Positions 1 to 9,132 of a stretch of 64,000 nucleotides of DNA are shown here, piece by piece. This DNA is from Nostoc sp. JL33 (lineage in GTDB: Bacteria; Cyanobacteriota; Cyanobacteriia; Cyanobacteriales; Nostocaceae). The stretch's first letter is position 1, and each line of letters opens with the position of its first letter. Both the position numbers and the translations under genes were made by a program. Location: positions 39,031-103,030 of the forward strand of contig NZ_JABXKP010000070.1 of assembly GCF_017114985.1 (NCBI RefSeq). The letters are read 5' to 3'. The notes under the pieces were generated by a model. The model was not told where the DNA came from and did not search any database. It worked only from the letters and a program-made list of their open reading frames with translations.

Positions 1-1
1 A

Positions 2-1774
2 GACCAAAACTTAATCGGTGCTGGGTTGTGCAGAGATTGTCTAGATAAGTTGGTTGGTTACAAGGGTAGTCCGTTAGTTTGGGCATTGAATAACGGCGCT
101 AAGAGTGTTGGCAGAGTCCAAAGCGCCACGTTGCACCTGATTTGTCAGCGAGAAAACGAAATTCTGGCTTTTGTCCCCCAAGATTATTGGAGTGTCTGGG
201 TAGATTATGCGGAAGGATTTCGAGCTTTTTACAAAGGGACGGTCGATTCTGCAAAAGATGCAGCAGACCAAGAAACTGAAACTCACGATGACGCGAAGGT
301 AGGTAATAGTACAGAAACACCGGAGTCTAAGCGTGTTCTTTCGGAAGCAGAGGCTACACGTTTAGTTGAAGAAGCACAGCGACATCCTCATCAGGTGATT
401 CATTTTGAAGGAAAAATCGTTAACCGCCAGCCACCGCCACCATTTACAACTTCCAGCCTTCAGCAAGCAGCCGGTTCAAAGCTGAGGTTTGCTCCCGACA
501 AAACCATGCTTGTTGCCCAAAAGCTTTATGAGGCAGGGCTGATTACATATATGCGAACAGACTCAGTTATGCTGAGTCCAGAATTTTGTGCCAGCGCCCG
601 TAAATGGTTGGAGCAAAATGATCCGCAGAATGTACCGTCGCAAGTCGCCAAGCATCGCAGTAGCAAGTCGGCTCAAGAAGCACATGAGGCGATTCGTCCA
701 ACGGATGTCTTTCGTCCCTCAGTTCAATTGCGCTCTGAACTTCCTGATGATCAGTTTAATCTATATGTGATGATCTGGAAACGCTCAATTGCTTCTCAGT
801 GTCGGGCTGCTCAATTGCGTAAAACTCTGGTGATTACTCAGTCTGGTTCCCTACTGTGGTCAGCTAGAGGGCAAGTGATTGAATTCTACGGTTATGCCCG
901 GTACTGGAATAATCTCAGCAAGGATAGTATTTTACCTTCATTACAGCAGGGACAGGCATTAAAACTGGAGAATGCTGGACATGAGCAGAAGCAGACGCAG
1001 CCACCACCCCGTTATAGTGAACCAAAATTGGTGCAACTGATGGAACGTAAAGGAATTGGTCGCCCAAGTACTTATGCTCCTACTGTTGCTACCTTAAAAA
1101 AACGAAATTATGTCGAGTTGAAAAAAGACCATCTGCAACCGACAGCGTTAGGGTTAGAAGTTGATGCGTTTTTGCTCAAAGCACTGCCGGATTTATTAGA
1201 GGCAGAATTCACAGCGAAAATGGAAGATGCCCTTGATGCAATTTCTGAAGGAAAAAACTCTTGGCAGTATTATTTAACTAGTTGGAATCAGAATTATTTT
1301 GTACCAGCACTCTCCAAAGCTAAAACTGTAGTTGCGAGTTCCTCAACAGGTAAAGCTAATGTGATAAGCGAGCGCAAATATGAAACTTCCAAAACGCGAT
1401 GTCCTGAATGCAGCAATTTTCTTGCTAAAATTCCGAGTACTAAAGTTAAAAAGAAATATTTCCTCAAATGCACAAAAGGCTGTGAAAATGTCGTGCTATT
1501 TTGGAGCGACTTTAACAAGACTTGGCAGCCACCACAAACTAAAGCAGTCCAAGCTGAAAATCAACAAAAGCCTCCGATGAAGGTTACGGCATATCCCTGC
1601 CCGGTATGTAAGAAACCTCTAGAGGAGTACAGTTACATCAAAGAGGGGCAGAGTAAGAAAATGTTGCGATGTTCTGACCCGCGATCGCGTAAAGATACCA
1701 AACATAAAGATGTGGCTTATTTCAGTACGCAAAAAGGGTGGTGGAGTCCTAAGTTTGGAAATTTGAATTGTTAG
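2..1774 (+). CDS. topA: DNA topoisomerase I (type IA), 5'-truncated by the window edge
   Basis: Type IA topoisomerases relax negatively supercoiled DNA by passing strands through a transient 5'-phosphotyrosine break. The reading frame is open from base 2, so the N-terminal Toprim part lies outside the window; the TTG at 26 is only an internal codon. Visible are the SVGRVQS motif near the start and the active-site motif ITYMRTDS, whose Tyr codon is at 548-550. An acidic, low-complexity insert lies around 240-330. Two Cys-rich, zinc-ribbon-like modules sit at the C-terminus (CPEC near 1400, CPVC near 1598). The family is clear; whether this is the main topA or a second paralogue cannot be decided without the N-terminus. 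Confidence 0.9.
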   Translation, partial: DQNLIGAGLCRDCLDKLVGYKGSPLVWALNNGAKSVGRVQSATLHLICQRENEILAFVPQDYWSVWVDYAEGFRAFYKGTVDSAKDAADQETETHDDAKVGNSTETPESKRVLSEAEATRLVEEAQRHPHQVIHFEGKIVNRQPPPPFTTSSLQQAAGSKLRFAPDKTMLVAQKLYEAGLITYMRTDSVMLSPEFCASARKWLEQNDPQNVPSQVAKHRSSKSAQEAHEAIRPTDVFRPSVQLRSELPDDQFNLYVMIWKRSIASQCRAAQLRKTLVITQSGSLLWSARGQVIEFYGYARYWNNLSKDSILPSLQQGQALKLENAGHEQKQTQPPPRYSEPKLVQLMERKGIGRPSTYAPTVATLKKRNYVELKKDHLQPTALGLEVDAFLLKALPDLLEAEFTAKMEDALDAISEGKNSWQYYLTSWNQNYFVPALSKAKTVVASSSTGKANVISERKYETSKTRCPECSNFLAKIPSTKVKKKYFLKCTKGCENVVLFWSDFNKTWQPPQTKAVQAENQQKPPMKVTAYPCPVCKKPLEEYSYIKEGQSKKMLRCSDPRSRKDTKHKDVAYFSTQKGWWSPKFGNLNC

Positions 1775-1972
1775 ACTCCACTGCTGATATTTTTACTTAA
1801 TGCCAAATCCAGAGCAAACACATCTAAATTTTGGACGAAAAGGTGTCAGGGGACTTGGCTGTTTTGATTTTGGATTTATGCACCGTAATGCGATCGCTCA
1901 AAGCCCCTCTTCATCTCAATTAAGGGCAAGGAGTGGAGCTTCAGCATCGGGGTACGTCCGATCATTTGTGTA

Positions 1973-3031
1973 TTAGAGGTGATTGTAAATATCTGGGATT
2001 TCGAGGGGTTCAGACTTGTTCGACATCCGAACGTAAAATTCTAGTTTCTTTTCTTTAGTCCTCTGTAGCCAAGCTTTTCTTACAGATTTTTTCACATCAA
2101 TCGCGCAGATATCTTTACCATCAATTTTTTCAAACCGAATTTTGATCTGCTGAGTAAAATTCTTGCCAATATGATTACAAACTGAATCAATAACTGTTCG
2201 CTCTAGCTTGTCAATATTTCCATTTTTTAATAAAGATAAATCCTTTTCTAATCCGAAAATATTACCATTATCCTCAACTCCAATAATTAAAGTTCCACCT
2301 TCAGAGTTGAGAAATGCAACAATTGTCTTAAGAGTGGTAAATCTTAAGTCTTTATTCTCACGATTGAGCTTAACATCCCACTGAAAGGTACTCTTATATT
2401 CCAAGCGATCGCTTTCGGGCAGTTGTATCAACTCAGAGATTGGACGCAGATCACCAATTTTTCGGATCGTTGTTAAAAAGCGGCGTAGTTGTCGTTCTTC
2501 AATCTGTTGCTTCAAGGCTTCTTCTGTATCTGCTGCATCAATCACCGTTTTGTTGATCACAGCAATATATTGACCAAAATAGTTTTGTTCCAGTGTTTCC
2601 AAATTCTCGGTAATCCACTGCTCATTTTGAACATTACCCCAACGATTGAAATAAGCGATCGCATCTTGAATAGATTCATGCAGGACATCATAAACATTCC
2701 CTGGCATATTTTTGGAAATGTAGTCCCATACTCCCCGTTTAAATGCAGTACGGCAATCACCAACTGTATCATTCGCCGTCAGAATGATGACTACAGAAGA
2801 AAGGTTTCGTGCTTTTACCTCACTCACAATAGCAAAGCCACTGTCGTCCTGTTCCATTCGCATATCTGAAATAATCACATCGAAGGGAACTTGCAATTTT
2901 TCCTGCGCTTGGGTAGCACTTGTCGCGGTTTCGATCTCCTGATACCCATAGTCTTGCAGCCACTCCAGCAATTCACTCAAATAACGAGGATTGTCCTCCA
3001 CCACCAACAAATGAACGTTTTCCGTTTGCAT
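1973..3031 (-). CDS. Response regulator: receiver domain fused to an AlbA_2 (Schlafen-like) domain
   Basis: A 352-residue protein. Residues 1-125 are a receiver domain with acidic pair E12/D13, phospho-acceptor D56, T85 and K107. A linker (about 130-190) holds a segment beginning YFGQYIAVI that resembles DUF5678. Residues about 205-345 carry the AlbA_2 signature: SDRLEYKSTF, then AFLNSEGGTLIIGVEDNG. AlbA_2 domains are putative nucleic-acid-binding or ATPase modules in other bacterial regulators, so the output may act on DNA or RNA; this is inference. The gene starts 8 bp after the stop of the TPR histidine kinase on the same strand, so the two almost certainly form one operon and a phosphorelay pair. 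The AlbA_2 output is unusual for a two-component regulator. Confidence 0.85.
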   Translation of the reverse strand: MQTENVHLLVVEDNPRYLSELLEWLQDYGYQEIETATSATQAQEKLQVPFDVIISDMRMEQDDSGFAIVSEVKARNLSSVVIILTANDTVGDCRTAFKRGVWDYISKNMPGNVYDVLHESIQDAIAYFNRWGNVQNEQWITENLETLEQNYFGQYIAVINKTVIDAADTEEALKQQIEERQLRRFLTTIRKIGDLRPISELIQLPESDRLEYKSTFQWDVKLNRENKDLRFTTLKTIVAFLNSEGGTLIIGVEDNGNIFGLEKDLSLLKNGNIDKLERTVIDSVCNHIGKNFTQQIKIRFEKIDGKDICAIDVKKSVRKAWLQRTKEKKLEFYVRMSNKSEPLEIPDIYNHL

Positions 3032-3039
3032 CTTGCCTA

Positions 3040-6000
3040 CTATGCCTCTTCTTTGGTGTAGGGAATATAAATTTCAAACCTGGCTCCGTTATGTCCGGTT
3101 TCTCGGATATATCCGTTGATCTTGCTCAGGGTTTTACGGATAATGAATAACCCTAACCCACTACCCTTTCCTTCCTGAGAGGTGGTTTTTAGAGGTTGAA
3201 AAATCCAGTCCTTTCTATCTTCGGGAATTCCTTTACCATTATCGGCAAATTCGATGAACAAATATTCCTGCTCACCAGGAATCGTTCTTCCCCAGATTCC
3301 CGATGGATTCATGACATTCTGGGAAGCTATGCGAATTGTTAGATTCTGCTGATCAGAATTGTGTTTTAAGGAATTCTCTACCAGTTCATTCAGGGCACTC
3401 TTAATTTTTTCTTCATCGCCATTGAATTCAGAATCGCCGTTTTGAATGTCTAGAACAATCTGAGCCTGGTGAATTCGAGGAGTTATTTCCCACTTTTGAA
3501 ACAGCTTTTTCACCTTAAAGCGATGATTCTTGATGGTAATGCCTTCGTTAATCGCTTTCAAATCGCTCAGGGCAGTCTGGGTTAGTTCTAGCTGCGTCAG
3601 CAACTTCTCAAACTGGGTATAGTGAACATCATGGGGTTGCAATTTCCTCATTGCCCGCCGAGTTTTGGACTCAATGATGGCAAGCTGATTATTGACAAAA
3701 TCCGAGATGTCATGGGCTGTTTTAGAAATCACCGCCAGAATATTTCTATAGTGATCGTGAGGGATAGTTTCAATTTCAGACTTTTGTGCTGCCCGTCGTC
3801 TGTCTACCTCTTCAAATACATCCTCAATATCCTGAATAATGCCACTTAACAGAGGATCTTCTTGTTCGGAGTGACGCAAAATCCGATATGCAATTCCCTT
3901 GAGGATGCTAATCTCATTGGCGATTTTGTGATACATCGCCCGGTTGAGTACTTCAGTGTCGCTTAACCCACTCTGAGTATCAGTTTTAACCATATCAAAG
4001 TAATCTTCCTCACTCAAATTGAGAGTTAACATCTCAAACGCCTGGGCATAGCTCGGCGAGTTTTCTGCAATTTGCTGTAACAACTCAACCGCTCTTTCGC
4101 TATGGGGATTACTTGCAAGGATGCTTCTGGCAGTATAAAGTAAAGTTCTATCCTTGTCATCCGAATTAGCTATTGCTGCCTCGAAATATTCGTTACCTTT
4201 CTCTGGTTGTTTAATGCGATAGTGTAGCCTACCTAAGTGTAATCGAATTACATTAGCTTGATGTAGAGTGAGAGTCTCCATTTTGATAGCTAGTAATTGG
4301 TCTATTGCCTGTTCATACTTATCTAGTCTTTCTAATGCAAGGGCGTATTTAAAATAAATATAACTGTTTAGCGGATTATAATTTTGCGACTTAACATGTC
4401 GCCATTGCTCAAACAACTGCAAAGCTTTATCGTACCGATCAGTTGCATTCAAAGCAATTGCATACCTGCTAAGTGTTATCGGATTCTGAGGTTCAATTTG
4501 TAGCGATCGCTCAAAGAATTGAAAAGCTGTCTCATACTGACCAGTTGCAGTCAGAGCGTTTGCATACCTGCTTAGTGTTATCGTATCTTGAGGTTCAATT
4601 TGCAGCGATCGCTCAAAGAATTGAAAAGCCTTCTCATACTGACCAGTTGCAGTCAGAGCGTTGGCATACCTGCTTAGTGTTATCGGATTATTAGGTTCAA
4701 TCTGTAGCAATCGCTCAAAAAGATGAAAAGCCTGTTTATACTGACCAGTTGAATTCAAAGCATTGGCATAACTACTCAGTGTCATATAATTCTGAGGTTC
4801 AATTTGTAGCGATCGCTCAAAGAATTGAAAAGCCTTCTCATACTCACCAGTTGCAGTCAGAGCGTTGGCATACCTGCTTAGTGTTATCGGATTATTAGGT
4901 TCAATCTGTAGCAATCGCTCAAAAAGATGAAAAGCCTGTTTATACTGACCAGTTGAATTCAAAGCATTGGCATAACTACTCAGTGTCATATAATTCTGAG
5001 GTTCAATTTGTAGCGATCGCTCAAAGAATTGAAAAGCCTTCTCATACTCACCAGTTGCAGTCAGAGCGTTGGCATACCTGCTTAGTGTTATCGGATTATT
5101 AGGTTCAATTTGTAGCGATCGCTTAAACAATTGAAAAGCTGTCTCATACTGACCAGTTAAATTCAAAGCATTAGCATAACTATTCAAAGCGCTTGCATAA
5201 CTAGCTAATGTTATCGAATTCTGAGATTCAATCTGTAGCGCTCGCTCAAATAATTGAAAAGCTGTCTCATATTGACCATTTGAAGCCAAAGCATTTGCAT
5301 AACTATTGAGTGCTATCGGATTATTCGGTTCAATCTGTAGCGCTCGCTCAAACAACTGAAAAGCTGTCTCATTTTGACCATCTGAAGCCAAAGCGTTTGC
5401 ATAACTATTGAGTGTTATCGGATTATTCGGTTCAATCTGTAGCGATCGCTCAAATAATTGAAAAGCTGTCTCATATTGACCATTTGAAGCCAAAGCGTTT
5501 GCATAACTATTGAGTGTTATCGGATTATTCGGTTCAATTTTTAGTGATCTTTCAAAAAGCTGAAAAGCTCTCTCATGTTTACCAGTTGAAGCCAAAGCGT
5601 TTGCATAACTATTGAGTGTTATCTGATCATTCGGTTCAATCTGTAGCGCTCGCTCAAACAACTGAAAAGCTGTCTCATTTTGACCATCTGAAGCCAAAGC
5701 GTTTGCATAACTATTGAGTGTTATCCGATCATTCGGTTCAATCTGTAGCGCTCGCTCAAAAAGCTGAAAAGCTCTCTCATGTTTACCAGTTGAAGCCAAA
5801 GCCTTTGCATAACTATTGAGTGTTATATAATTTTGAGGTTCAATTTTTAGCGATCGCTCAAAGAACTGAAAAGCTTTATCATGCTGACCAGTTGAAGCCA
5901 AAGCCTTTGCATAACCATTGAGTGTTATATAATTTTGAGGATCAATCTCTATTAATTTGTGATATGTATCAATTAACTGAGTAGTTTTTCCTAATTTATT

Positions 6001-6255
6001 TAAAACCGTAATATAACAAGACAATAGTTTAACGTTTCCCGGAGCAATTACTAGGGCTTTTTCAAAAATTTTAATAGCTTGTTCAAAATCTTTGATTTTT
6101 GTTAAGGCTTTACCGTATTGTCTGAGTACTTCAACATTATCTGGGTCAATTTGTAAGGATTGTTGAAAAACACTAATTGCCAACTTATACTCACTTGCCT
6201 GAATAAGTTCTTCTGCCTGTTTGGTTAAAGTCTCGAGGCGATCGCTACTCATCAT
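3040..6255 (-). CDS. Giant TPR-repeat sensor histidine kinase
   Basis: A protein of about 1071 residues. It has no transmembrane segment, so it is probably a cytoplasmic sensor. Roughly residues 10-700 are some twenty 34-residue TPR units (consensus ITLNSYANALASTGQYE then AFQLFERSLQIEPNN). One unit near the middle carries a short insertion (ASALNSYANAL). After further degenerate repeats comes a dimerisation-like helix with AHDISDF (His848, candidate phospho-acceptor), then a GHKL ATPase with N-box ELVENSLKHN and G-boxes DNGKGIPED and GKGSGLGLFI. The open frame extends to a GTG at 6300, but ATGATG at 6255 is preferred because the extra 15 residues do not look like TPR and lack a ribosome site. 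The receiver-AlbA_2 gene follows directly. Repeat-unit identity at DNA level implies recent copy-number change. Confidence 0.85.
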   Translation of the reverse strand: MMSSDRLETLTKQAEELIQASEYKLAISVFQQSLQIDPDNVEVLRQYGKALTKIKDFEQAIKIFEKALVIAPGNVKLLSCYITVLNKLGKTTQLIDTYHKLIEIDPQNYITLNGYAKALASTGQHDKAFQFFERSLKIEPQNYITLNSYAKALASTGKHERAFQLFERALQIEPNDRITLNSYANALASDGQNETAFQLFERALQIEPNDQITLNSYANALASTGKHERAFQLFERSLKIEPNNPITLNSYANALASNGQYETAFQLFERSLQIEPNNPITLNSYANALASDGQNETAFQLFERALQIEPNNPIALNSYANALASNGQYETAFQLFERALQIESQNSITLASYASALNSYANALNLTGQYETAFQLFKRSLQIEPNNPITLSRYANALTATGEYEKAFQFFERSLQIEPQNYMTLSSYANALNSTGQYKQAFHLFERLLQIEPNNPITLSRYANALTATGEYEKAFQFFERSLQIEPQNYMTLSSYANALNSTGQYKQAFHLFERLLQIEPNNPITLSRYANALTATGQYEKAFQFFERSLQIEPQDTITLSRYANALTATGQYETAFQFFERSLQIEPQNPITLSRYAIALNATDRYDKALQLFEQWRHVKSQNYNPLNSYIYFKYALALERLDKYEQAIDQLLAIKMETLTLHQANVIRLHLGRLHYRIKQPEKGNEYFEAAIANSDDKDRTLLYTARSILASNPHSERAVELLQQIAENSPSYAQAFEMLTLNLSEEDYFDMVKTDTQSGLSDTEVLNRAMYHKIANEISILKGIAYRILRHSEQEDPLLSGIIQDIEDVFEEVDRRRAAQKSEIETIPHDHYRNILAVISKTAHDISDFVNNQLAIIESKTRRAMRKLQPHDVHYTQFEKLLTQLELTQTALSDLKAINEGITIKNHRFKVKKLFQKWEITPRIHQAQIVLDIQNGDSEFNGDEEKIKSALNELVENSLKHNSDQQNLTIRIASQNVMNPSGIWGRTIPGEQEYLFIEFADNGKGIPEDRKDWIFQPLKTTSQEGKGSGLGLFIIRKTLSKINGYIRETGHNGARFEIYIPYTKEEA
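4658..5065 (-). repeat. Exact tandem duplication of a 204-bp (two-TPR) unit
   Basis: Bases 4658-4861 and 4862-5065 read identically by eye, and the following unit at 5066 begins the same way. The 204-bp period equals 68 codons, exactly two TPRs, so the frame of the kinase is kept. HIP1 octamers recur within many of the neighbouring units. Confidence 0.9.
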
Positions 6256-6373
6256 TTCTTGTCTCAGGTAGCAGTAGGTACAATTCAATGATAGTGCCAC
6301 TCAAAAGGAATGATCGCTGGAGGAGAGCAGGCGATCGCCGATCTATGTAAAATTAATTTTGTTTAGGTATTTA

Positions 6374-6892
6374 TCAACACATCTGATTTACCTTAGCCGC
6401 AAGTTCAGCAAGGTTCATCTGCTCGTAGTGTTCAAAGGGTTGATGAATCCAGGGGTTGTCAGGCAGATAATCAACATAATAATTGGGTGCTATAACTGAA
6501 CAGGCTTTATACCAAAGAACGGCGGTGCGAATTTCCTCAATGGGAAAATCAATATTTTGCTTGAGCCAAGGTATAGTCTGTTGCAGTGTGATCCCAGAAT
6601 CTACTAAGTCATCCACTAGAAGAATGCGCGAACCTAACTTTTCGGCGGTCATTGTCAAGTGGCGCGAGAAAATTAAATTACTTCTTTCTTGCTTACCAGC
6701 GCCACTGTAAGATGAGGTTGCTAAAATTGCCAGTGGTTGCTGGTATATACGGGAGAGAATATCTCCAACTCGTAGTCCTCCTCTAGCAAGACAGATAATC
6801 TGGTTAAATTCCCAACTGGATTGATAAATCTGAATAGCCAGTTGTTCAATTTTTTGGTGATAATCTGACCAAGAAACATAAATATCTGGCAT
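6374..6892 (-). CDS. Phosphoribosyltransferase family protein (hypoxanthine/xanthine type)
   Basis: A 172-residue type I phosphoribosyltransferase. The PRPP-binding loop is ILLVDDLVDSGITL, with the early LARGGLRVGD loop expected for purine PRTases of the gpt/hpt type. Such enzymes attach ribose-5-phosphate from PRPP to a purine base in nucleobase salvage. The exact base used cannot be told from the sequence. It stands alone between the kinase operon and the divergent transporter gene, with about 80 bp to the latter's start. Confidence 0.8.
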   Translation of the reverse strand: MPDIYVSWSDYHQKIEQLAIQIYQSSWEFNQIICLARGGLRVGDILSRIYQQPLAILATSSYSGAGKQERSNLIFSRHLTMTAEKLGSRILLVDDLVDSGITLQQTIPWLKQNIDFPIEEIRTAVLWYKACSVIAPNYYVDYLPDNPWIHQPFEHYEQMNLAELAAKVNQMC

Positions 6893-6974
6893 AAGTCTAA
6901 CGGGAGTGGTAGATAGCTAGTATCGAAAGCGATGCGATCGCAAACTTTATATTTTAGTATGAGCGCAAGTTATT

Positions 6975-8426
6975 ATGAACGATTCTGCTGCTGATGGCGA
7001 TGCCCAACGAGATCCTCAGAGTCAAAAACTCGACTTTAAAACAAAACTCGCTTACGGTGCTGGGGATTTAGGCCCAGCAATTACTGCAAATATCTCCGTT
7101 TTTTATCTGCTGTTTTTCTTTACCAATATCGCTGGTATCCCTGCGGGTTTAGCTGGCAGTATTTTGATGATTAGCAAAATCTGGGATGGGATAAATGATC
7201 CGGTTATCGGGTTCCTGAGTGATAAAACGAAATCTCGTCGCTGGGGTCGTCGTCTTCCTTGGATGTTTTATGGAGCAATCCCCTTTGGAATTTTCTTCTT
7301 TTTGCAGTGGATTGTACCGCAATTTAGGGCAAATCAGAGTGATAATATTTGGCCGCTATTCTGGTATTACGTAGCGATTGGGGTACTATCTCAGTCCTTT
7401 TTCACGGTTGTGAATTTGCCTTATACGGCGATGACTCCAGAACTAACTCAAGATTACGACGAACGCACCGGACTTAACAGCTTTCGCTTTACATTTTCCA
7501 TTGGTGGTAGCATTCTGTCGTTGATTTTAGCGCAAATTGTTTTTTCCCAAATTGCCGATCGCCAACAACGATATCTCGTTTTAGCAGCAATTTGTACGGT
7601 AATTTCGATTTTGGCATTATATTGGTGCGTTTTTGGAGTCCGCGATCGCATCCTGGCTTTTGAGTCCAAACGCATCCAGTCCGAAGAACCTGCATCTCTC
7701 CCCTTCTTGGAACAGCTAAAAATTGTCTTTAGCAACCGACCTTTTCTATTTGTTATTGGTATATATCTTTTTTCTTGGCTAGGTGTGCAAATTACAGCCA
7801 GCATTATTCCATATTTTGTAGTCAATTGTATGGGTCTTACAGAATCAGATGTGCCCACACTGTTGATTGCAGTCCAAGGAACTGCCCTGCTGATGCTATT
7901 TGTCTGGGGGGCGCTGAGTAAAAAAATCGGGAAAAAACTTGTTTATTTTATGGGAATGAGTTTATGGATCATAGCTGCTGCCGGACTATTTTTCTTACAA
8001 CCTGGTCAAATAGCTTTGATGTATGTGATGGCTGTGATGGCGGGTGTTGGTGTATCCACAGCTTATCTAATTCCCTGGTCGATGATTCCAGATGTGATTG
8101 AATTAGATGAACTCCAAACCGGACAACGCAGAGAAGGCATTTTTTATGGCTTCATGGTTTTGCTACAAAAATTTGGTTTAGCTTTCGGGCTGTTTTTGGT
8201 AGGAAATGCTTTGCAAGTATCGGGTTTCAAAGCATCTGTAGCCGGAAGTCCACCACCCATCCAACCGGAATCGGCACTGTTTGCTATTCGCGTTGCTGTT
8301 GGCCCCATACCTACAGTTTGTTTGATTCTGGGCTTAGTTTTAACGTATTTTTACCCGATTACCCGCGAGATGCACGCAGAGATCATGCTAAAACTCAAAG
8401 AACGGCAAGAGAAGCGGGAGAATTAA
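6975..8426 (+). CDS. MFS transporter, GPH (glycoside-pentoside-hexuronide:cation symporter) family
   Basis: A 483-residue inner-membrane protein with about twelve hydrophobic segments. The start YGAGDLGPAI is the GPH signature, and the loop after the second helix, GFLSDKTKSRRWGRRLPWM, matches the conserved DPxxGxxxDRTxxxxGRxRP element of the family (MelB-like). Family members move sugars or related solutes with Na+ or H+. The substrate is unknown and no sugar enzyme lies alongside. The second half holds the expected SMIPDVIELDE motif near residue 370, before the EGIFYG motif. The ATG at 6975 follows a short divergent intergenic region. Confidence 0.85.
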   Translation: MNDSAADGDAQRDPQSQKLDFKTKLAYGAGDLGPAITANISVFYLLFFFTNIAGIPAGLAGSILMISKIWDGINDPVIGFLSDKTKSRRWGRRLPWMFYGAIPFGIFFFLQWIVPQFRANQSDNIWPLFWYYVAIGVLSQSFFTVVNLPYTAMTPELTQDYDERTGLNSFRFTFSIGGSILSLILAQIVFSQIADRQQRYLVLAAICTVISILALYWCVFGVRDRILAFESKRIQSEEPASLPFLEQLKIVFSNRPFLFVIGIYLFSWLGVQITASIIPYFVVNCMGLTESDVPTLLIAVQGTALLMLFVWGALSKKIGKKLVYFMGMSLWIIAAAGLFFLQPGQIALMYVMAVMAGVGVSTAYLIPWSMIPDVIELDELQTGQRREGIFYGFMVLLQKFGLAFGLFLVGNALQVSGFKASVAGSPPPIQPESALFAIRVAVGPIPTVCLILGLVLTYFYPITREMHAEIMLKLKERQEKREN

Positions 8427-8644
8427 CAAAGCTACTCGAATTACCTAAAACAAAAACCTCAAAGAGTCCTGACTTTAATCCCTCTCCGTGGGTTCGGAGA
8501 GGGAAAGGTTTTGCGTAGCAGAAACCAGGGTGAGGTTTCTTTGGGCTATTCGATAAACTAATGCCCAATGTCTTGTATTTGCGATCGCAAACTGACTTAA
8601 GCGATCGTTAAGATCGTTTCCTTCTCAGTTGTACTATGGGGAAC
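8427..8644. repeat. Intergenic repeat with inverted ends (copy 1 of a two-copy family, core 8454-8560)
   Basis: The stretch contains AAACCTCA, an internal CCCTCTCC/GGAGAGGG inverted pair, TTTTGCGTAGCA and a closing CAGGGTGAGGTTT. It is nearly the same as 49558-49664. Both copies sit directly downstream of a plus-strand gene and could fold into a long hairpin. A HIP1 octamer lies at about 8580. Confidence 0.75.
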
Positions 8645-8842
8645 TCACGTTAGGTCTAATTCCGATTCCAATACTCTGTGCACAATCTCGGTAACTTCCG
8701 TTGCCATCCTAGCATCAAGTTCCACCACTTCTTGGTTGGGATCTCTTGGTTGAAGCGCCTTTCCTCCTCGTAAAGCCATAGTAAATGTGAATAGTTTAGC
8801 TGGCTTTCCGTCAGTTTTTGGACGCTTATCTACAAAATGCAC
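8645..8842 (-). CDS. Small hypothetical protein, possibly the remnant of a longer gene
   Basis: A 65-codon frame with a GTG start. I do not recognise the family. The sequence is not low-complexity and looks coding (TMALRGGKALQPRD, ending VHRVLESELDLT). The frame stays open about 26 codons further upstream, to roughly 8920, before a stop, without an ordinary start codon in that stretch. This suggests either a late GTG start or a gene that lost its 5' end. The remaining 290 bases up to rtcA (8843-9132) hold nothing I can identify. Confidence 0.35.
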   Translation of the reverse strand: MHFVDKRPKTDGKPAKLFTFTMALRGGKALQPRDPNQEVVELDARMATEVTEIVHRVLESELDLT

Positions 8843-9132
8843 GAGTGCAACATAAACAGCTTCAGTTCTCTCTCTGGTAAAAGTATTACCATTACCGAGT
8901 TTTGAAATAACATCCTCACATTAACAATCAAGCAAGTGCTTGTAACATTTTTATAACCATTTGTAACATCTACCAACCACATCACGCCAATACCCATCAA
9001 AATCGCCACATCCGTCTATGTAGATGGGGTTTTGATTAAGTAAGTCGGCACGATAAATCCTATCTCCAAACTGGGATGTGGCATTGATACTACAAAAATC
9101 AAGGCTCTTAAGAAAGTGTTTAGTCTTTAATC

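Noticed and set aside
26..1774. Treating the TTG at 26 as the topA start
   Set aside because: The frame is open to the window edge and the protein lacks its N-terminal Toprim part, so the gene must begin outside.
4473..5970. Regular repeats resembling a CRISPR or satellite array
   Set aside because: The units are 102-bp TPR-coding repeats in frame with the kinase gene, without spacers.
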